From Actinidia chinensis (taxonomy: Eukaryota; Streptophyta; Magnoliopsida; Ericales; Actinidiaceae), in assembly GCA_009663005.1 (NCBI GenBank), contig CM018907.1, positions 9,981,008 through 9,991,007 of the forward strand: 10,000 nt of DNA. Direction: 5' to 3'. The notes below the pieces were generated by a model that worked only from the letters and a program-made list of their open reading frames with translations, was not told the DNA's origin and searched no databases. Shown here piece after piece: positions 1 through 7,385 of this stretch; the stretch's first letter is position 1, and every line of letters begins with the position of its first letter. The position numbers and the translations under genes are program-made.

Positions 1-1340
1 AAGAGGCGGCTCGATGGGTTAAAGTTCATTAGGCTTTTCCCTATGTCAGTCGCTACAAACCAAGATAAGAAAAATGTGGTTGCGGATGCACTTTCACGCA
101 GGTATACCTTAATTCTTCTCTGGATGCTAAATTTCTTGGTTTGAGCACATAAGGAAATTATTATGATGACCATGGATTTTGGTGAGATGTTATAGTGCAT
201 GTGCAAAATCATCAGAGGGTAAGTTCTACTAAGCATGAGAGTTTCTTGTTAGAAGATAAGTCGTGTGTGCCGATTGTTCAATAAGAGACTTATTAGGCGA
301 GAATCACATGTGGAGGGTAATGGGACACTTTGGAGTCGCTAAAACCCTAGCTATTCTGCAAGAGCCATTTAGTGGCCCAGCATATATAAAATGGGATGTT
401 GAGAGAATTTGTGGTAGATGTGTCACTGTAGGCAAGCTAACAATCAATGGTCCAAACGACCAACCAGGTCTATACAAACCCCTATTATTCTAGTTCGCCT
501 TGGGATGATATTTCGATGGATTTGGTTTTGGTTTTACCTAAGGAGTAGACGCGGAAGGGATTCGAATCTTTGTAGTGTAGATCGATTTTCTAAGATCGGC
601 TCATTTATTCCTTATCACAAGACAGACGATGCCTCCCATTGTAGCAGATTGTTCCTTTAAGGAGATTGTGAGGTTCATGGTATGCCTAGAACCATCGTTT
701 CTGAGGGATGCTAAGTTATTGAGCTATTTTGAAAAACATTGTGGGGTAAATTAGAACCAAAACTAGTGTTTCTCTACTACTTTCCTCCTCAAACTGATGG
801 ACAGACTGAAAAAGGTAATAGGACTTATCCACTTGTTGAGGGCCTTGTATTTAGTAAAACATTAAGACTTGGGAGGATTGTTTACCACATGTGAGTTGCT
901 ATATCGTTGTGTTCATTCTGCTACACAGTTCACCATTTGAAATGGTTTATGGTTTAATCCTTTAACTCCTTTGATTTAATCACATTACTTTGCTGAGCAT
1001 GTAAATTTGCATGGTAAGAATAATGGCCAACTTGGAAGCCACTCCATGAGAGGGCCCGAATCAATAATTAGAGAGAGGAGGAGGAGAAGAACCGAGCAAT
1101 ACATCAAGCAAGCAACAAAGGACGTCACAAGCTGTTTTTTAGCCTGGTGATTGGAAGATGTGTACACATGAGAAAAAGAAAAGTTTTTTCAGACAAAGAC
1201 GTTCTAAGTTGCTGCCCGAGGAGATGGTCCATTTCAAGTGCCTCAAAACGGATCATGGTTTGATAATGCCTACAAACTTGATTTACCAGGTGAGTACCAT
1301 GTTAGTGCTACTTTCAAATGTTACTGATTGAGTTCCTTTG
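1..1340 (+). pseudogene. Decayed Ty3/gypsy pol: RNase H end and integrase
   Basis: This is the 3' part of a retrotransposon polyprotein that would copy the element's RNA and insert the cDNA into the genome. Pieces appear in order but in shifting frames. The RNase H end is KNVVADALSRR near 68-102. An integrase zinc-finger region with GHFGVAKT and [10 protein letters not shown] lies at about 322-420. The core follows, with DDISMDL near 503 and [19 protein letters not shown] near 580. QTDGQTE, holding the catalytic Glu, is at 790-810, then PFEMVYG near 931. The C-terminal domain shows PGDW near 1143, GDGPFQV near 1219 and YKLDLPGEYHVSATF near 1270. I see no chromodomain after it. Stops and frameshifts are scattered throughout, and the region around the second catalytic Asp (about 695-712) is disrupted, so no active enzyme is possible. 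The start of pol, gag and the 5' LTR lie left of the window. Assignment to Ty3/gypsy is firm; the lineage is not resolved. Confidence 0.92.
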
Positions 1341-1623
1341 TTTGTAGGTGAAGATTGAGGGCAAATCATTCTCAAGAGGGGGGATGAGGAGGACATCAAG
1401 GCTATCAAGACTCATGGTCCGATCTTCAAGCTCCAATTGGTCCGGGTTTGCGAGGAGCTCGAGATAAGAGATCAAAGAAGAGAGATGAATACTGTAGTCC
1501 GGAGTGAGTACAACAAAAGAAAGTATGTTCACTACTGAGGAGTGAACAAATGTTGATTTTACACTCAAATTCGATCCGGGAGAGAACCAATCCAGCTATA
1601 ATGTGCAAGGGGGATAACAAATC
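1341..1623 (+). other. Retrotransposon tail between integrase and 3' LTR, with polypurine tract
   Basis: This stretch continues the retroelement after the integrase C-terminal domain. It is rich in Asp, Glu and Lys codons at first (DEEDIKAIKTHGP near 1384), as is usual for the short tail of plant gypsy integrases, and is then non-coding. A purine tract, AAGGGGGA at 1607-1614, lies about 10 bases before the proposed LTR start and is the likely second-strand primer site. Chance open frames run on the opposite strand across 1314-1620; I do not regard them as genes. Confidence 0.6.
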
Positions 1624-1814
1624 TGATGTGGGTCTTGTGTTTTACTAGCAAAGAATCAAGGTAGGATTGGTTTACAAAGTTCAAGAAGGAATTTTCAAGA
1701 TTAAAGAAGTTATGAAGACGATGATGATTTAACTTTTTTGTATTTCTTAGTAGATGTTGAGTGGATTATATTAGATTGGAGAAATAAGATCAGATTTGAC
1801 TTATACTCCAAGGA

Positions 1815-1925
1815 TTTGACTAGAATTTATTTTTATTAGGATAAGATTAGGAGTTAAGATTAGATTAGACTTGATCTGAAGAGAATTATTTTTATTAGGA
1901 TAGATTAGAGTTAAGATTAGATTAG
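1815..1925. repeat. Imperfect tandem duplication inside the LTR
   Basis: Two AT-rich units of about 55 bp follow each other, at roughly 1815-1868 and 1870-1925. Both contain TTTTTATTAGGATA and GTTAAGATTAGATTAG. The second copy has small deletions. The repeat probably arose by slippage or unequal exchange within the LTR. Confidence 0.75.
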
Positions 1926-1978
1926 AATTTTATCTTGTAAGGCCTATCAAAAGGGTAGGCTATCAATTTCGAAAAATC

Positions 1979-1984
1979 AATAAA
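1979..1984 (+). promoter_or_regulatory. AATAAA polyadenylation signal in the LTR
   Basis: A canonical AATAAA lies within the proposed LTR, about 245 bases before its right end. This is where the 3' end of the retroelement transcript (the R region) would be expected. The call rests on the hexamer and its position only. Confidence 0.45.
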
Positions 1985-2228
1985 AAATAGAGAGATTTAT
2001 TTATTTTCTTCTTGAGGTCTTCAAGAAACTCTAATCTGAACTTATCAAGAATCCTTGTGGCGTCAACCTAACTTCAAACGGATCATTCATTCCCGTTTGG
2101 GATTCTCATCTACACGGTTCTTGCTTTGCTAAGGCAACGGGTCGCGGTTTCCATCAACTTGAAAGAGTTTGGATTTGTTTTCGGATTTGGTGTCGGGTTT
2201 CGTCACGTTGTTGGTGTGGTTCATATCA

Positions 2229-2371
2229 AATGCATATATGAATCGTAGGTTTCAACTACAAACTCCTAAGACATTCATTGCATAATCACCCTTCCTTGAC
2301 CTACAGCGTGCCCTGTCTTTGGCTGAGGGGTGGACAGGTACAAAGGTACCGTCTAGCGCCCCTACACAATT
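2229..2371 (-). pseudogene. PIF/Harbinger (HARBI1-like) transposase, catalytic fragment
   Basis: Read on the - strand from 2371, the frame gives [13 protein letters not shown], then [11 protein letters not shown], then MNVLGVCS, a stop, and NLRFIYAF. This order is diagnostic of the DDE_Tnp_4 domain of PIF/Harbinger transposases: the Asp of GALDGT is the first catalytic acidic residue, followed by the R-RKG block and the NVLGVC strand. One TGA interrupts it at codon 40. The frame is cut at 2228/2229 by the end of the gypsy LTR, so the two remaining catalytic residues would lie beyond the retroelement, left of the window. The fragment is a relic and cannot catalyse transposition. Confidence 0.88.
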
Positions 2372-2459
2372 TTATTACACAAAAAAACGTATAACTAAGT
2401 TAGATAAACATTAGGGCACTTAGTGTAGGAAACATATATTGCAATTGAGGATGTTAAGT

Positions 2460-2760
2460 TACTCAAACCCAACTCTATCTATGGTCCGGATCGTTAGCAG
2501 GAAAAGGTAAGAGGGACGATACCACAAATGAGCGTAAAGCACAACACCGCAACAAAAACTGTGTTGAAAATGCCTACTAACTAGTTTTCCAGGACCTCAC
2601 ACAAATTGAAATTGTTGGCATAAGATTCTTGTTATGATGCCAAGGGATCCCACAGAAACCTAGCCACTTTTTCCCACAAGTGTAACCTCCCTAGAATTTT
2701 GTTAAATAGTTTTCTTCAAGTAAATGACCCACACCTCATTTAAATGTATGCCTATTTTAC
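2460..2760 (-). pseudogene. N-terminal remains of the same Harbinger transposase
   Basis: On the - strand the sequence carries weak but ordered traces of the region that precedes the catalytic core in plant Harbinger transposases. VARFL lies near 2672, a CQQFQF-like stretch near 2617, SRHF near 2570, and VFVAVLCFTLICGIVPLT at about 2558-2505. Several frameshifts and stops separate these pieces, and about 90 bases without a recognisable frame separate them from the NCVGALDG block. Orientation and spacing fit one decayed gene running from right to left. Confidence is moderate because each match is short. Confidence 0.55.
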
Positions 2761-3160
2761 CCTTAATTGATTGTGGCAATCTTGTCATCACGTCGTACTA
2801 ACTATTAAGTGCGTAAACTTGCTTTGGTAAACAGTCGGGCTAACTTAAATACAGGGCATTGTGCGAACCCTCATGAGTTCGTAAGTAACATGTCAAGCAT
2901 AAGTGTAGTATTCATTACTCTCGTCATGCATAACATTGCTACCACAAACTATATGCATTGACTTCCTCTGTCGTTCCGCTGCGTTAGTCTTGCCATCTGT
3001 TTCAAATAACATTATTGTGTCGTGATTTTGTTCAAAAAAGGGAAAAACTTCCACAAAAATTAGGAATAGAAATTGGAGCAGGGTTTCTAGGAGGATGATG
3101 AGTTAGGTTGTCTATTGGTTTCTGAAGGGGATATATAAAAACTTGAATAAACCTAGTGCA
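2761..3160. other. Non-coding flank of the Harbinger relic, no gene seen
   Basis: No frame here resembles a protein I can name. It is probably the untranslated 5' part of the Harbinger-like element, or an extremely decayed start of its gene. This is inferred from position only. I could not find convincing terminal inverted repeats or a TTA/TAA target-site duplication. Confidence 0.35.
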
Positions 3161-3161
3161 A

Positions 3162-3459
3162 AGGGCAAAAACCACCAAATTGAAACTTAGGGCAAACCAC
3201 AATATAACTGAAAATGAGACACACAACATTGGGCAAAACAATCAAACGATCCAAATATTAGGGCAAACCATTGAATACAAAATTAGGACAATCGAAATGC
3301 ATGAGCACGCGTCAAAGGAGAGAACTTGGGCAAACATTTAACCAACATATTCTAAAAATTAGGGCAAACGATCCAAATAAAATCGACGAAAGATGGGTTA
3401 AATTACATGGCTGCGAAACCTTTCGCACGATGATGGGTTAAAATTAGGGCAAACAAATC
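3162..3459 (+). repeat. Irregular array of a TTAGGGCAAAC motif
   Basis: The core GGGCAAA, usually as (A)TTAGGGCAAAC, recurs at about 3162, 3187, 3229, 3258, 3326, 3359 and 3443, with a degraded copy near 3283. Spacing is irregular, roughly 25 to 85 bases. A second short motif, ACGATCCAAATA, occurs twice (near 3246 and 3368), and GATGGGTTAAA also occurs twice (near 3393 and 3433). The array sits upstream of the Harbinger transposase relic. It could be the subterminal transposase-binding repeats common in plant DNA transposons; that role is inferred. Confidence 0.7.
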
Positions 3460-4134
3460 GAAAAGAACGCAACAAAAAAGCAGAAGAAGTAGCAAATCGG
3501 GGTAGATTTGTAATGAGGGGTGGAGGCCGTTCATTGCCGAACGAGGGTGTTGGTGGATTTCCAACGCAAACAGTAACCACAGCGAGGGTAGAAAGCGGGC
3601 TCGCAAAAGCCGATTTGAGTTGGGCTCGGGATTATAAATGCGGGTGAGATCAAATCCGAGTGTTATATTCGGTCGCCAAAGAGGTAGTAATAGAGTTATT
3701 GACCCTAATTAATACCAATGCCAATATTAGGAAAGTCCCTCTTACCACAAATTTCCAGTGGTTAAACCTTTTAAGGCATAAACTTTAGACTCAGTCAATT
3801 CATAAAAAAAGCCAGCTTAATGTAAATTCCGTTTGTAGGCAGATAGGAGAACAAAACTGGGTGCAAGTCCCGCTTTGTTATATAGGAGTAAGAAAAGATA
3901 ATATATATTAAATCCTGTCTGTAATCTATCTAAGATACTCTCACTGTGATTGAATCGGAGGGTATTACAAGATTTGACTGATACCCGCAAGCCAAATGCA
4001 TACCAATAGAAATGAAAGTAAATATGCAGTTTTAGACCGCGTAATCGCCTTAATCCTTCTCTGTACGTGTACATGAGATTTTGATATTCTGGATACAAAC
4101 TTAAAATAACCACATCCCTCAATATATAAACTGC
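3460..4134. other. Unassigned sequence, no supported gene
   Basis: Open frames on both strands at 3398-3606 and 3817-4162 have no recognisable motif and look like chance frames. The segment up to about 3660 is less AT-rich and may still belong to the Harbinger-like element. After that the sequence is ordinary AT-rich intergenic DNA. I see no tRNA, no inverted repeat and no clear promoter. Confidence 0.4.
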
Positions 4135-4466
4135 TTGGAAGGAAAATACTGGATGTTTTCATATAAGAAAATTAGCAAGGTACAAGCTGCATTTTTTAGA
4201 CTAGAAATTATGGCAACAATAAACCTCGGTGGTCCTTTGTTCCATGAAAAATTTCCCAATTTTCCCAATCAAACTGATGATAAGCTCTACCAAAATTTCA
4301 GAGGTAGAGCCACTTCCTACAAAAAATTCTTGCAGCAAGAGAGTGTCAAAATACATTCTAATCCCACCCCCCCACCCTCCCGGTTTAGTCATGCAGAGAA
4401 CTCAAGAGTCTTGACAAAAAGATTTACAATGTCGGGGTAGATGGTACTCGGATCATACCAAATTCA
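4135..4466 (-). other. Probable 3' UTR or downstream flank of the - strand gene
   Basis: This follows directly after the stop codon of the gene's last exon (4469-4467 on the - strand). It is non-coding on the - strand, with a C-rich run at 4368-4380 on the + strand. Chance frames on the + strand (4135-4440, 4229-4414) show no motif. No AATAAA on the - strand was found close by, so the transcript end is not placed. Confidence 0.4.
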
Positions 4467-4825
4467 TCATCGAAACCACATGATGGGAGCAGATGCGTTC
4501 TGGGGAAGCTGTGGGATCATGCAGTGTTGCTGCTGCCACTGATGGAAGCCTCCGCTCATCCCACCAGACTCACATCCTTGCCCTGCCTCGGCAACTGCAT
4601 TGTTTTTCTCAATATCCATGGTTGCCACCTTCATATCTTTGGACTCCATCAACTCTGAGAGCTCAGTTTGGGGAGCCTCTGTTTTGGGTATTGATGGAAC
4701 CTGTGAAGGAACCCACGGAAAAACTGCTAAGCATTCATTTGTTCCTCTGGTGTTCGAACCCTGTCTTGCTGCTACATCTGCTGTTGGTTTCATGGCATTA
4801 GACTGGCCAGACCAGAGGATTTGAT
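4467..4825 (-). CDS. Last exon of an unrecognised plant protein (exon 3)
   Basis: The exon runs from an AG acceptor (TGTAG on the - strand, at 4830-4826) to a TGA stop at 4469-4467. It supplies 118 residues, the first of which shares its codon with exon 2. Features in order are ILWSGQSNA, NECLAVFPWVPSQ, an acidic and Met-rich stretch around ELMESKDMKVATMDIEKN, a Gly/Gln/His-rich stretch, and the C terminus QHCMIPQLPQNASAPIMWFR. There is no membrane segment or catalytic motif. A Gln/His-rich end with a short conserved-looking tail suits a nuclear or regulatory protein, but I do not recognise the family. The phase fits exon 2 exactly: its final G plus AT here forms GAT. The antisense frames at 4493-4824 are shadows. 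Confidence 0.75.
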
Positions 4826-5498
4826 CTACATGACACCCACAAACTGGTTACTTAATTTTGAAACTTCTGCACTTGCACACCTGGATATCAGGCAAATCAA
4901 ACATGACAACTAGATTCGAAATACACAGATAGTAATTCACAACCAGGGAAGAGATCATTCCAAATTAAGATTCAAATTCAGGACGCTAATGTTAGTGAAC
5001 AGATGTACTTCCATGGACCAAAAAGCATTTATATGATTCAATACAACATCAACTACTTCAACTATTGGAAAACCGAGAAACCTGTACAGAATAGTACTTC
5101 CGGTAGGAACTGAGAGAAAGGAAGAGAAGGGAGAACATTAAGGGTAAATTACATTAAGGGATTGATCTACATGACACCCACAAACTGGTTACTTAATTTT
5201 GAAACTTCTGCACTTGCACACCTTGATATCAGGCAAATCAAATATGACAAGTAGATTTGAAATACACAGGTAGTAATTCACAACCAGGGAAGAGGTCATT
5301 GCAAATTAAGATTCAAATTCAGGACGCTAATGTTAGTGAACAGATGTACTTCCATGGAACAAAAAGCATTATATGATTCGATACAACATCAACAACTTCA
5401 GCTATTGGAAAAACCGAGAAACCTGTACTGAATAGTACTTCTGGTACAAAATGAGAGAAAGGAAGAGAAGGGAGAACATTAAGGGTAAATTACATTAA
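4821..5498. repeat. 341-bp tandem duplication, two copies
   Basis: Copy 1 is 4821-5161 and copy 2 is 5162-5498. The offset is 341 bases at both ends (TTGATCTAC at 4821/5162 and TACATTAA ending at 5157/5498), with only scattered substitutions and a few one-base indels between copies. The unit starts inside exon 3, about five bases before its acceptor, and runs through the intron. Its far end includes the first 20 or so bases of the inverted-repeat element that starts near 5478, so copy 1 carries an orphan piece of that element's end. Each copy holds the exon 3 acceptor sequence. I find no extended coding frame in either copy. Confidence 0.9.
5470..5477. repeat. Target-site duplication, left copy (GGGAGAAC)
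   Basis: GGGAGAAC directly precedes the left end of the 1.9-kb element and matches 7371-7378 exactly. The flank is purine-rich, which raises the odds of a chance match, but the match falls where the inverted arms stop. Confidence 0.6.
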
Positions 5499-5639
5499 AC
5501 CCCCCCGCAAACTAATGGCCTATTTCAATTTCCCACCCTAATGTTTGACAGTCGACACTTAACCCCCTTCGAGTTTGCAAATTGAAAATGGACTAAACGT
5601 TGTTAACAGAAAAATCAATTTACCATGCTACCCTTAAAC

Positions 5640-6010
5640 ATTGCCCATTCACATCTTCCTAAAACCCATTCTCTTTTGTTTTACAGCCAAGCCAGCTAAC
5701 CCAACCTCCACCATCTCCCACCGCTGCCTTCAGCCACCACCAATTGTCCTCACCTCCACCCACAGCCACCGCCCACCTGCACCACCACACGGAAGTCACC
5801 ATCTCAATTGAACAGAAGTCACCACCACACCCATTCCCCAAATTTCCGTCCCCATATCCTCAATCGATCCCTCCCTCGAGCCTTTCTGGCCTACTAACCA
5901 CCCACAGCCTAGAACAACATTCCCCAGCCTTCTGACTATAGCACCATGCTCCTAAAAAAATCCAACACCGGAAGCCTCTCATCACACCTTGTAAGCCCAC
6001 CATAACCAAC
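5640..6010. other. C-rich low-complexity interior of the TIR element
   Basis: The + strand is rich in CCACC, CCACCG and CCTCC runs. It produces Pro/Ser/His-rich open frames on one strand (5744-5935) and Gly/Trp-rich ones on the other (5659-5841). Composition alone explains these frames, and I see no domain. Captured gene sequence is possible but not demonstrated. Confidence 0.5.
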
Positions 6011-6027
6011 ATCTCCACGTCTTCTTT

Positions 6028-6029
6028 AC

Positions 6030-6088
<59 letters not shown>

Positions 6089-6115
6089 CTATCTATCTAT
6101 CTATAGAGAGAGAGA
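6028..6115. repeat. Compound microsatellite (TA)n-(GA)n-(TCTA)n-(GA)n
   Basis: About 14 TA units (6029-6056) run into about 15 GA units (6057-6086), then four TCTA units (6088-6104) and a short GA run (6105-6114). It lies in the interior of the 1.9-kb element and is likely to vary in length. Confidence 0.95.
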
Positions 6116-6347
6116 TTGATGAATTGGTTTCCTGTTCTTCAAATTGATGATGTATTAACTAGATGAAGAGTTTGATTTTGCAAAAAGGGGAGATGGAAGA
6201 AAAGGGTTCTCGGGGTTGGGGTAGGGAAGAGAAGAAGGTTTTAGGGCTAGGGTTCAGTTGGGGTGAGAGGATGAGGGAAGATATGGTGACAGCAGCGATT
6301 ATGGTCGGCAATGCTCACGGCGTCATTCGGAATCTTGCTATGTTGTC

Positions 6348-6417
6348 TTTTTTTTTTGAAAAAAAAAAAGGGGGGGGGGGGGGGGGGGGGAGAGAGAGAG
6401 AGCGAGAGAGAGAGGGA
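6348..6417. repeat. Homopolymer cluster T10-G-A11-G21-(AG)n
   Basis: Ten T, one G, eleven A, twenty-one G and then an AG run follow without a break. The T10/A11 pair can fold back on itself, and the 59-base purine tract is a candidate for triplex or G-quadruplex structure. Homopolymer lengths are often wrong in sequencing, so the exact counts need caution. The open frame across it (6163-6534, giving poly-Lys, poly-Gly and Arg-Glu repeats) is an artefact of composition. Confidence 0.95.
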
Positions 6418-6894
6418 AAACCTATGGTGACTGGCCACAAAGCGCACATAAAAACACACAACACACATAATAGATGGGGACGCCGGTTAGGCGGTGATGG
6501 CTGGGTCGAGAGTGAGGTCGACCATGGTGGCTAGGGGTGGCTGGGGGTTGCCGCTGCCATTGTTGATCGCTGCGAAACCAACGGCTGATTGTCCGGAGAG
6601 AGAGAGGGGGGGAGAGAGATTGCAAATTGGAAAGGTGGGGTTCAACAATAGTGACTCATCGATGTGGGATCGGCAGTGGTGGGCTGGCCTCTACTAGCCG
6701 CTTTGGATTTGGGGTAAATCATCTATACAAATACATATATTTTATGTTTCTTCCTTCTTTCTCTCTCTTTTTTTTCCCTTCATAAAACCATGTTTGTTTG
6801 AAACCAATTAAAAGGGTATTTTTGACACAAAGTTTTGTTTATCATGGCATGTGCTACTCACATGCTATTTTCCATCCAAAACCCTAGCGAAAAG

Positions 6895-7015
6895 TGTTGA
6901 AATGTCCCACATCGCCTAATTCTGGCCCATCTATACTGTCTATAAGGCTCATGTTCCTCTCTCCTTAACATCTGAGTTTTAAGAAGAAAAAAGAAAGATG
7001 GAATGGGTCTAACTA
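6895..7015 (+). repeat. Left LTR of the TRIM-like element
   Basis: This 121-base repeat starts TGTTGAAATG and ends CTAACTA just before the primer site. It carries a TATAAG box at 6941-6946, a plausible promoter for the element's own transcript. It differs from the right copy by several substitutions and a purine-run indel, so the insertion is not recent. Confidence 0.8.
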
Positions 7016-7016
7016 G

Positions 7017-7028
7017 TGATATCAGAGC
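7017..7028 (+). promoter_or_regulatory. Primer-binding site for initiator tRNA-Met
   Basis: TGATATCAGAGC lies two bases after the left LTR. The usual plant site is TGGTATCAGAGC; the single G-to-A change fits an old copy. This motif is the strongest reason for calling the element a retrotransposon and not a simple duplication. Confidence 0.75.
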
Positions 7029-7031
7029 AAG

Positions 7032-7117
7032 GTTGGGCATGTCGTTCAACGTGCCGAGCGTCCGGATGCTATGGGTTGGGCCTGTCGTCAAGCGTGCCGA
7101 GTGTTCGGCTGCTGTGG
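7032..7117 (+). repeat. 43-bp tandem duplication filling the TRIM interior
   Basis: Two 43-base units (7032-7074 and 7075-7117) share GTTGGGC, TGTCGT, CGTGCCGAG and CGG, with about ten differences. Together they make up most of the 113-base interior, so the founding interior may have been shorter still. Confidence 0.85.
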
Positions 7118-7128
7118 TCCATGGGGTG

Positions 7129-7242
7129 TATTGAAATGTCCCACATCGCCCAGTTTCTGCCCCTTTATACTGTCTATAAGGCTCATTTTCCCCTCCCCTT
7201 AACACCTGAGTTTTAAGGAGAGAGATGGGATGAGCCTAACTA
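7129..7242 (+). repeat. Right LTR of the TRIM-like element
   Basis: This 114-base copy begins TATTGAAATG, so the expected terminal TG has become TA, and ends CTAACTA. The TATAAG box is kept at 7175-7180. The chance frame on the - strand across both LTRs (6858-7205) shows an internal repeat only because the LTRs are repeated. Confidence 0.8.
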
Positions 7243-7370
7243 GAGAAAGCTAATGGAAGGTGTTAAGCGAGAAATTCAAAAAATACTAAGGGGTTAAGAG
7301 TCTGAGTAAACATTGAGGGGAAACTCAGAAACGGGTCATAGCTGAGGGTGGTTTAGGAAAGAAAACAAAC

Positions 7371-7378
7371 GGGAGAAC
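7371..7378. repeat. Target-site duplication, right copy (GGGAGAAC)
   Basis: This is the right-hand partner of 5470-5477. Without the element and one copy of the repeat, the purine-rich intron sequence would be continuous across the site. Confidence 0.6.
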
Positions 7379-7385
7379 GGAAAAG

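Larger units (their letters stand above)
1624..2228 (+). repeat. Probable 3' LTR of the Ty3/gypsy element
   Basis: The proposed LTR is 605 bp. It starts TGATG just after the polypurine tract and ends ATATCA, giving matching inverted ends TGAT/ATCA. It is AT-rich and non-coding, and holds an AATAAA signal at 1979-1984. The right edge is independently supported: from 2229 onward the sequence is a transposase pseudogene on the other strand. The LTR contains an imperfect internal duplication (1815-1925). The 5' LTR is outside the window, so the ends are inferred from structure alone and could be off by a few bases. Confidence 0.7.
6895..7242 (+). mobile_element. TRIM/SMART-like miniature LTR retrotransposon
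   Basis: Two direct repeats of about 120 bases, both with TGAAATGTCCCACATCGCC, CTGTCTATAAGGCTCAT and CTGAGTTTTAAG, flank a 113-base interior. The interior opens with TGATATCAGAGC (7017-7028), one mismatch from the usual plant primer site for initiator tRNA-Met (TGGTATCAGAGC). It ends with a short G run (ATGGGGTG, 7121-7128) in the polypurine position. Nothing is encoded, so movement would depend on proteins from other elements. Total length of 348 bp is at or below the lower end for TRIMs. The element lies in the right arm of the 1.9-kb TIR element. A clean 5-bp target duplication is not visible: the left flank ends GAAAAG and the right begins GAGAAAG. Confidence 0.82.
5478..7370. mobile_element. 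Non-autonomous terminal-inverted-repeat DNA transposon, about 1.9 kb
   Basis: The left arm (about 5490-5600) and the reverse complement of the right arm (about 7255-7360) align over roughly 100 bases. Shared blocks include CTAAACC/TTAAACC, a TTTCCC block, CAATGTTT/TAATGTTT and CTTAACCCC, followed by TTAACA. The direct repeat GGGAGAAC sits just outside both ends (5470-5477 and 7371-7378), as expected of an 8-bp target-site duplication. The arms resemble the common plant repeats that start GGGTAAATTACA. No transposase is present. The interior is C-rich on the left and G-rich on the right, with microsatellites and poor coding potential. The 8-bp duplication suggests a hAT-type element, while long arms are more typical of MULEs, so the superfamily is left open. 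Confidence 0.7.

Noticed and set aside
550..566. GGGATTCGAATC as a tRNA B box
   Set aside because: It falls within the integrase relic and has no partner stem or A box.
1314..1620. Two - strand frames over the retrotransposon tail
   Set aside because: They are antisense to the degenerate integrase tail and have no motif.
3032..3341. Opposed frames of about 60-70 residues over the GGGCAAAC array
   Set aside because: The frames follow from the repeated motif; neither resembles a known transposon protein.
3162..3459. Interstitial telomeric repeat, because of TTAGGG
   Set aside because: Plant telomeric repeats are tandem TTTAGGG units. Here TTAGGG is always followed by CAAA and the copies are widely spaced.
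3162..3459. CRISPR-like array
   Set aside because: The repeated core is too short, the spacing is irregular, and the DNA is eukaryotic.
3817..4162. Two overlapping - strand frames of 101 and 65 residues
   Set aside because: No recognisable domain, no supporting splice or promoter signals, and composition like the surrounding intergenic DNA.
4748..4760. GTGTTCGAACCCTG as a tRNA or SINE B box
   Set aside because: It lies inside a coding exon with no A box at the right distance and no cloverleaf.
4493..4824. Two long + strand frames across the last exon
   Set aside because: They are antisense to exon 3, show no motif, and lack splice or start context. The - strand frame has matching splice phase and a conserved-looking composition.
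5744..5935. Pro/Ser/His-rich frame resembling an extensin-like peptide
   Set aside because: C-rich low complexity gives Pro and His codons by composition. There is no signal peptide or regular extensin motif, and it lies inside a transposon.
6163..6534. 123-residue + strand frame with poly-Gly and Arg-Glu repeats
   Set aside because: The frame is produced by the A/G homopolymers and GA microsatellite inside a non-autonomous transposon.
6858..7205. 115-residue - strand frame with an internal repeat (GGENEPYRQY / REEHEPYRQY)
   Set aside because: The repeat is simply the two LTRs of the TRIM-like element read in antisense.
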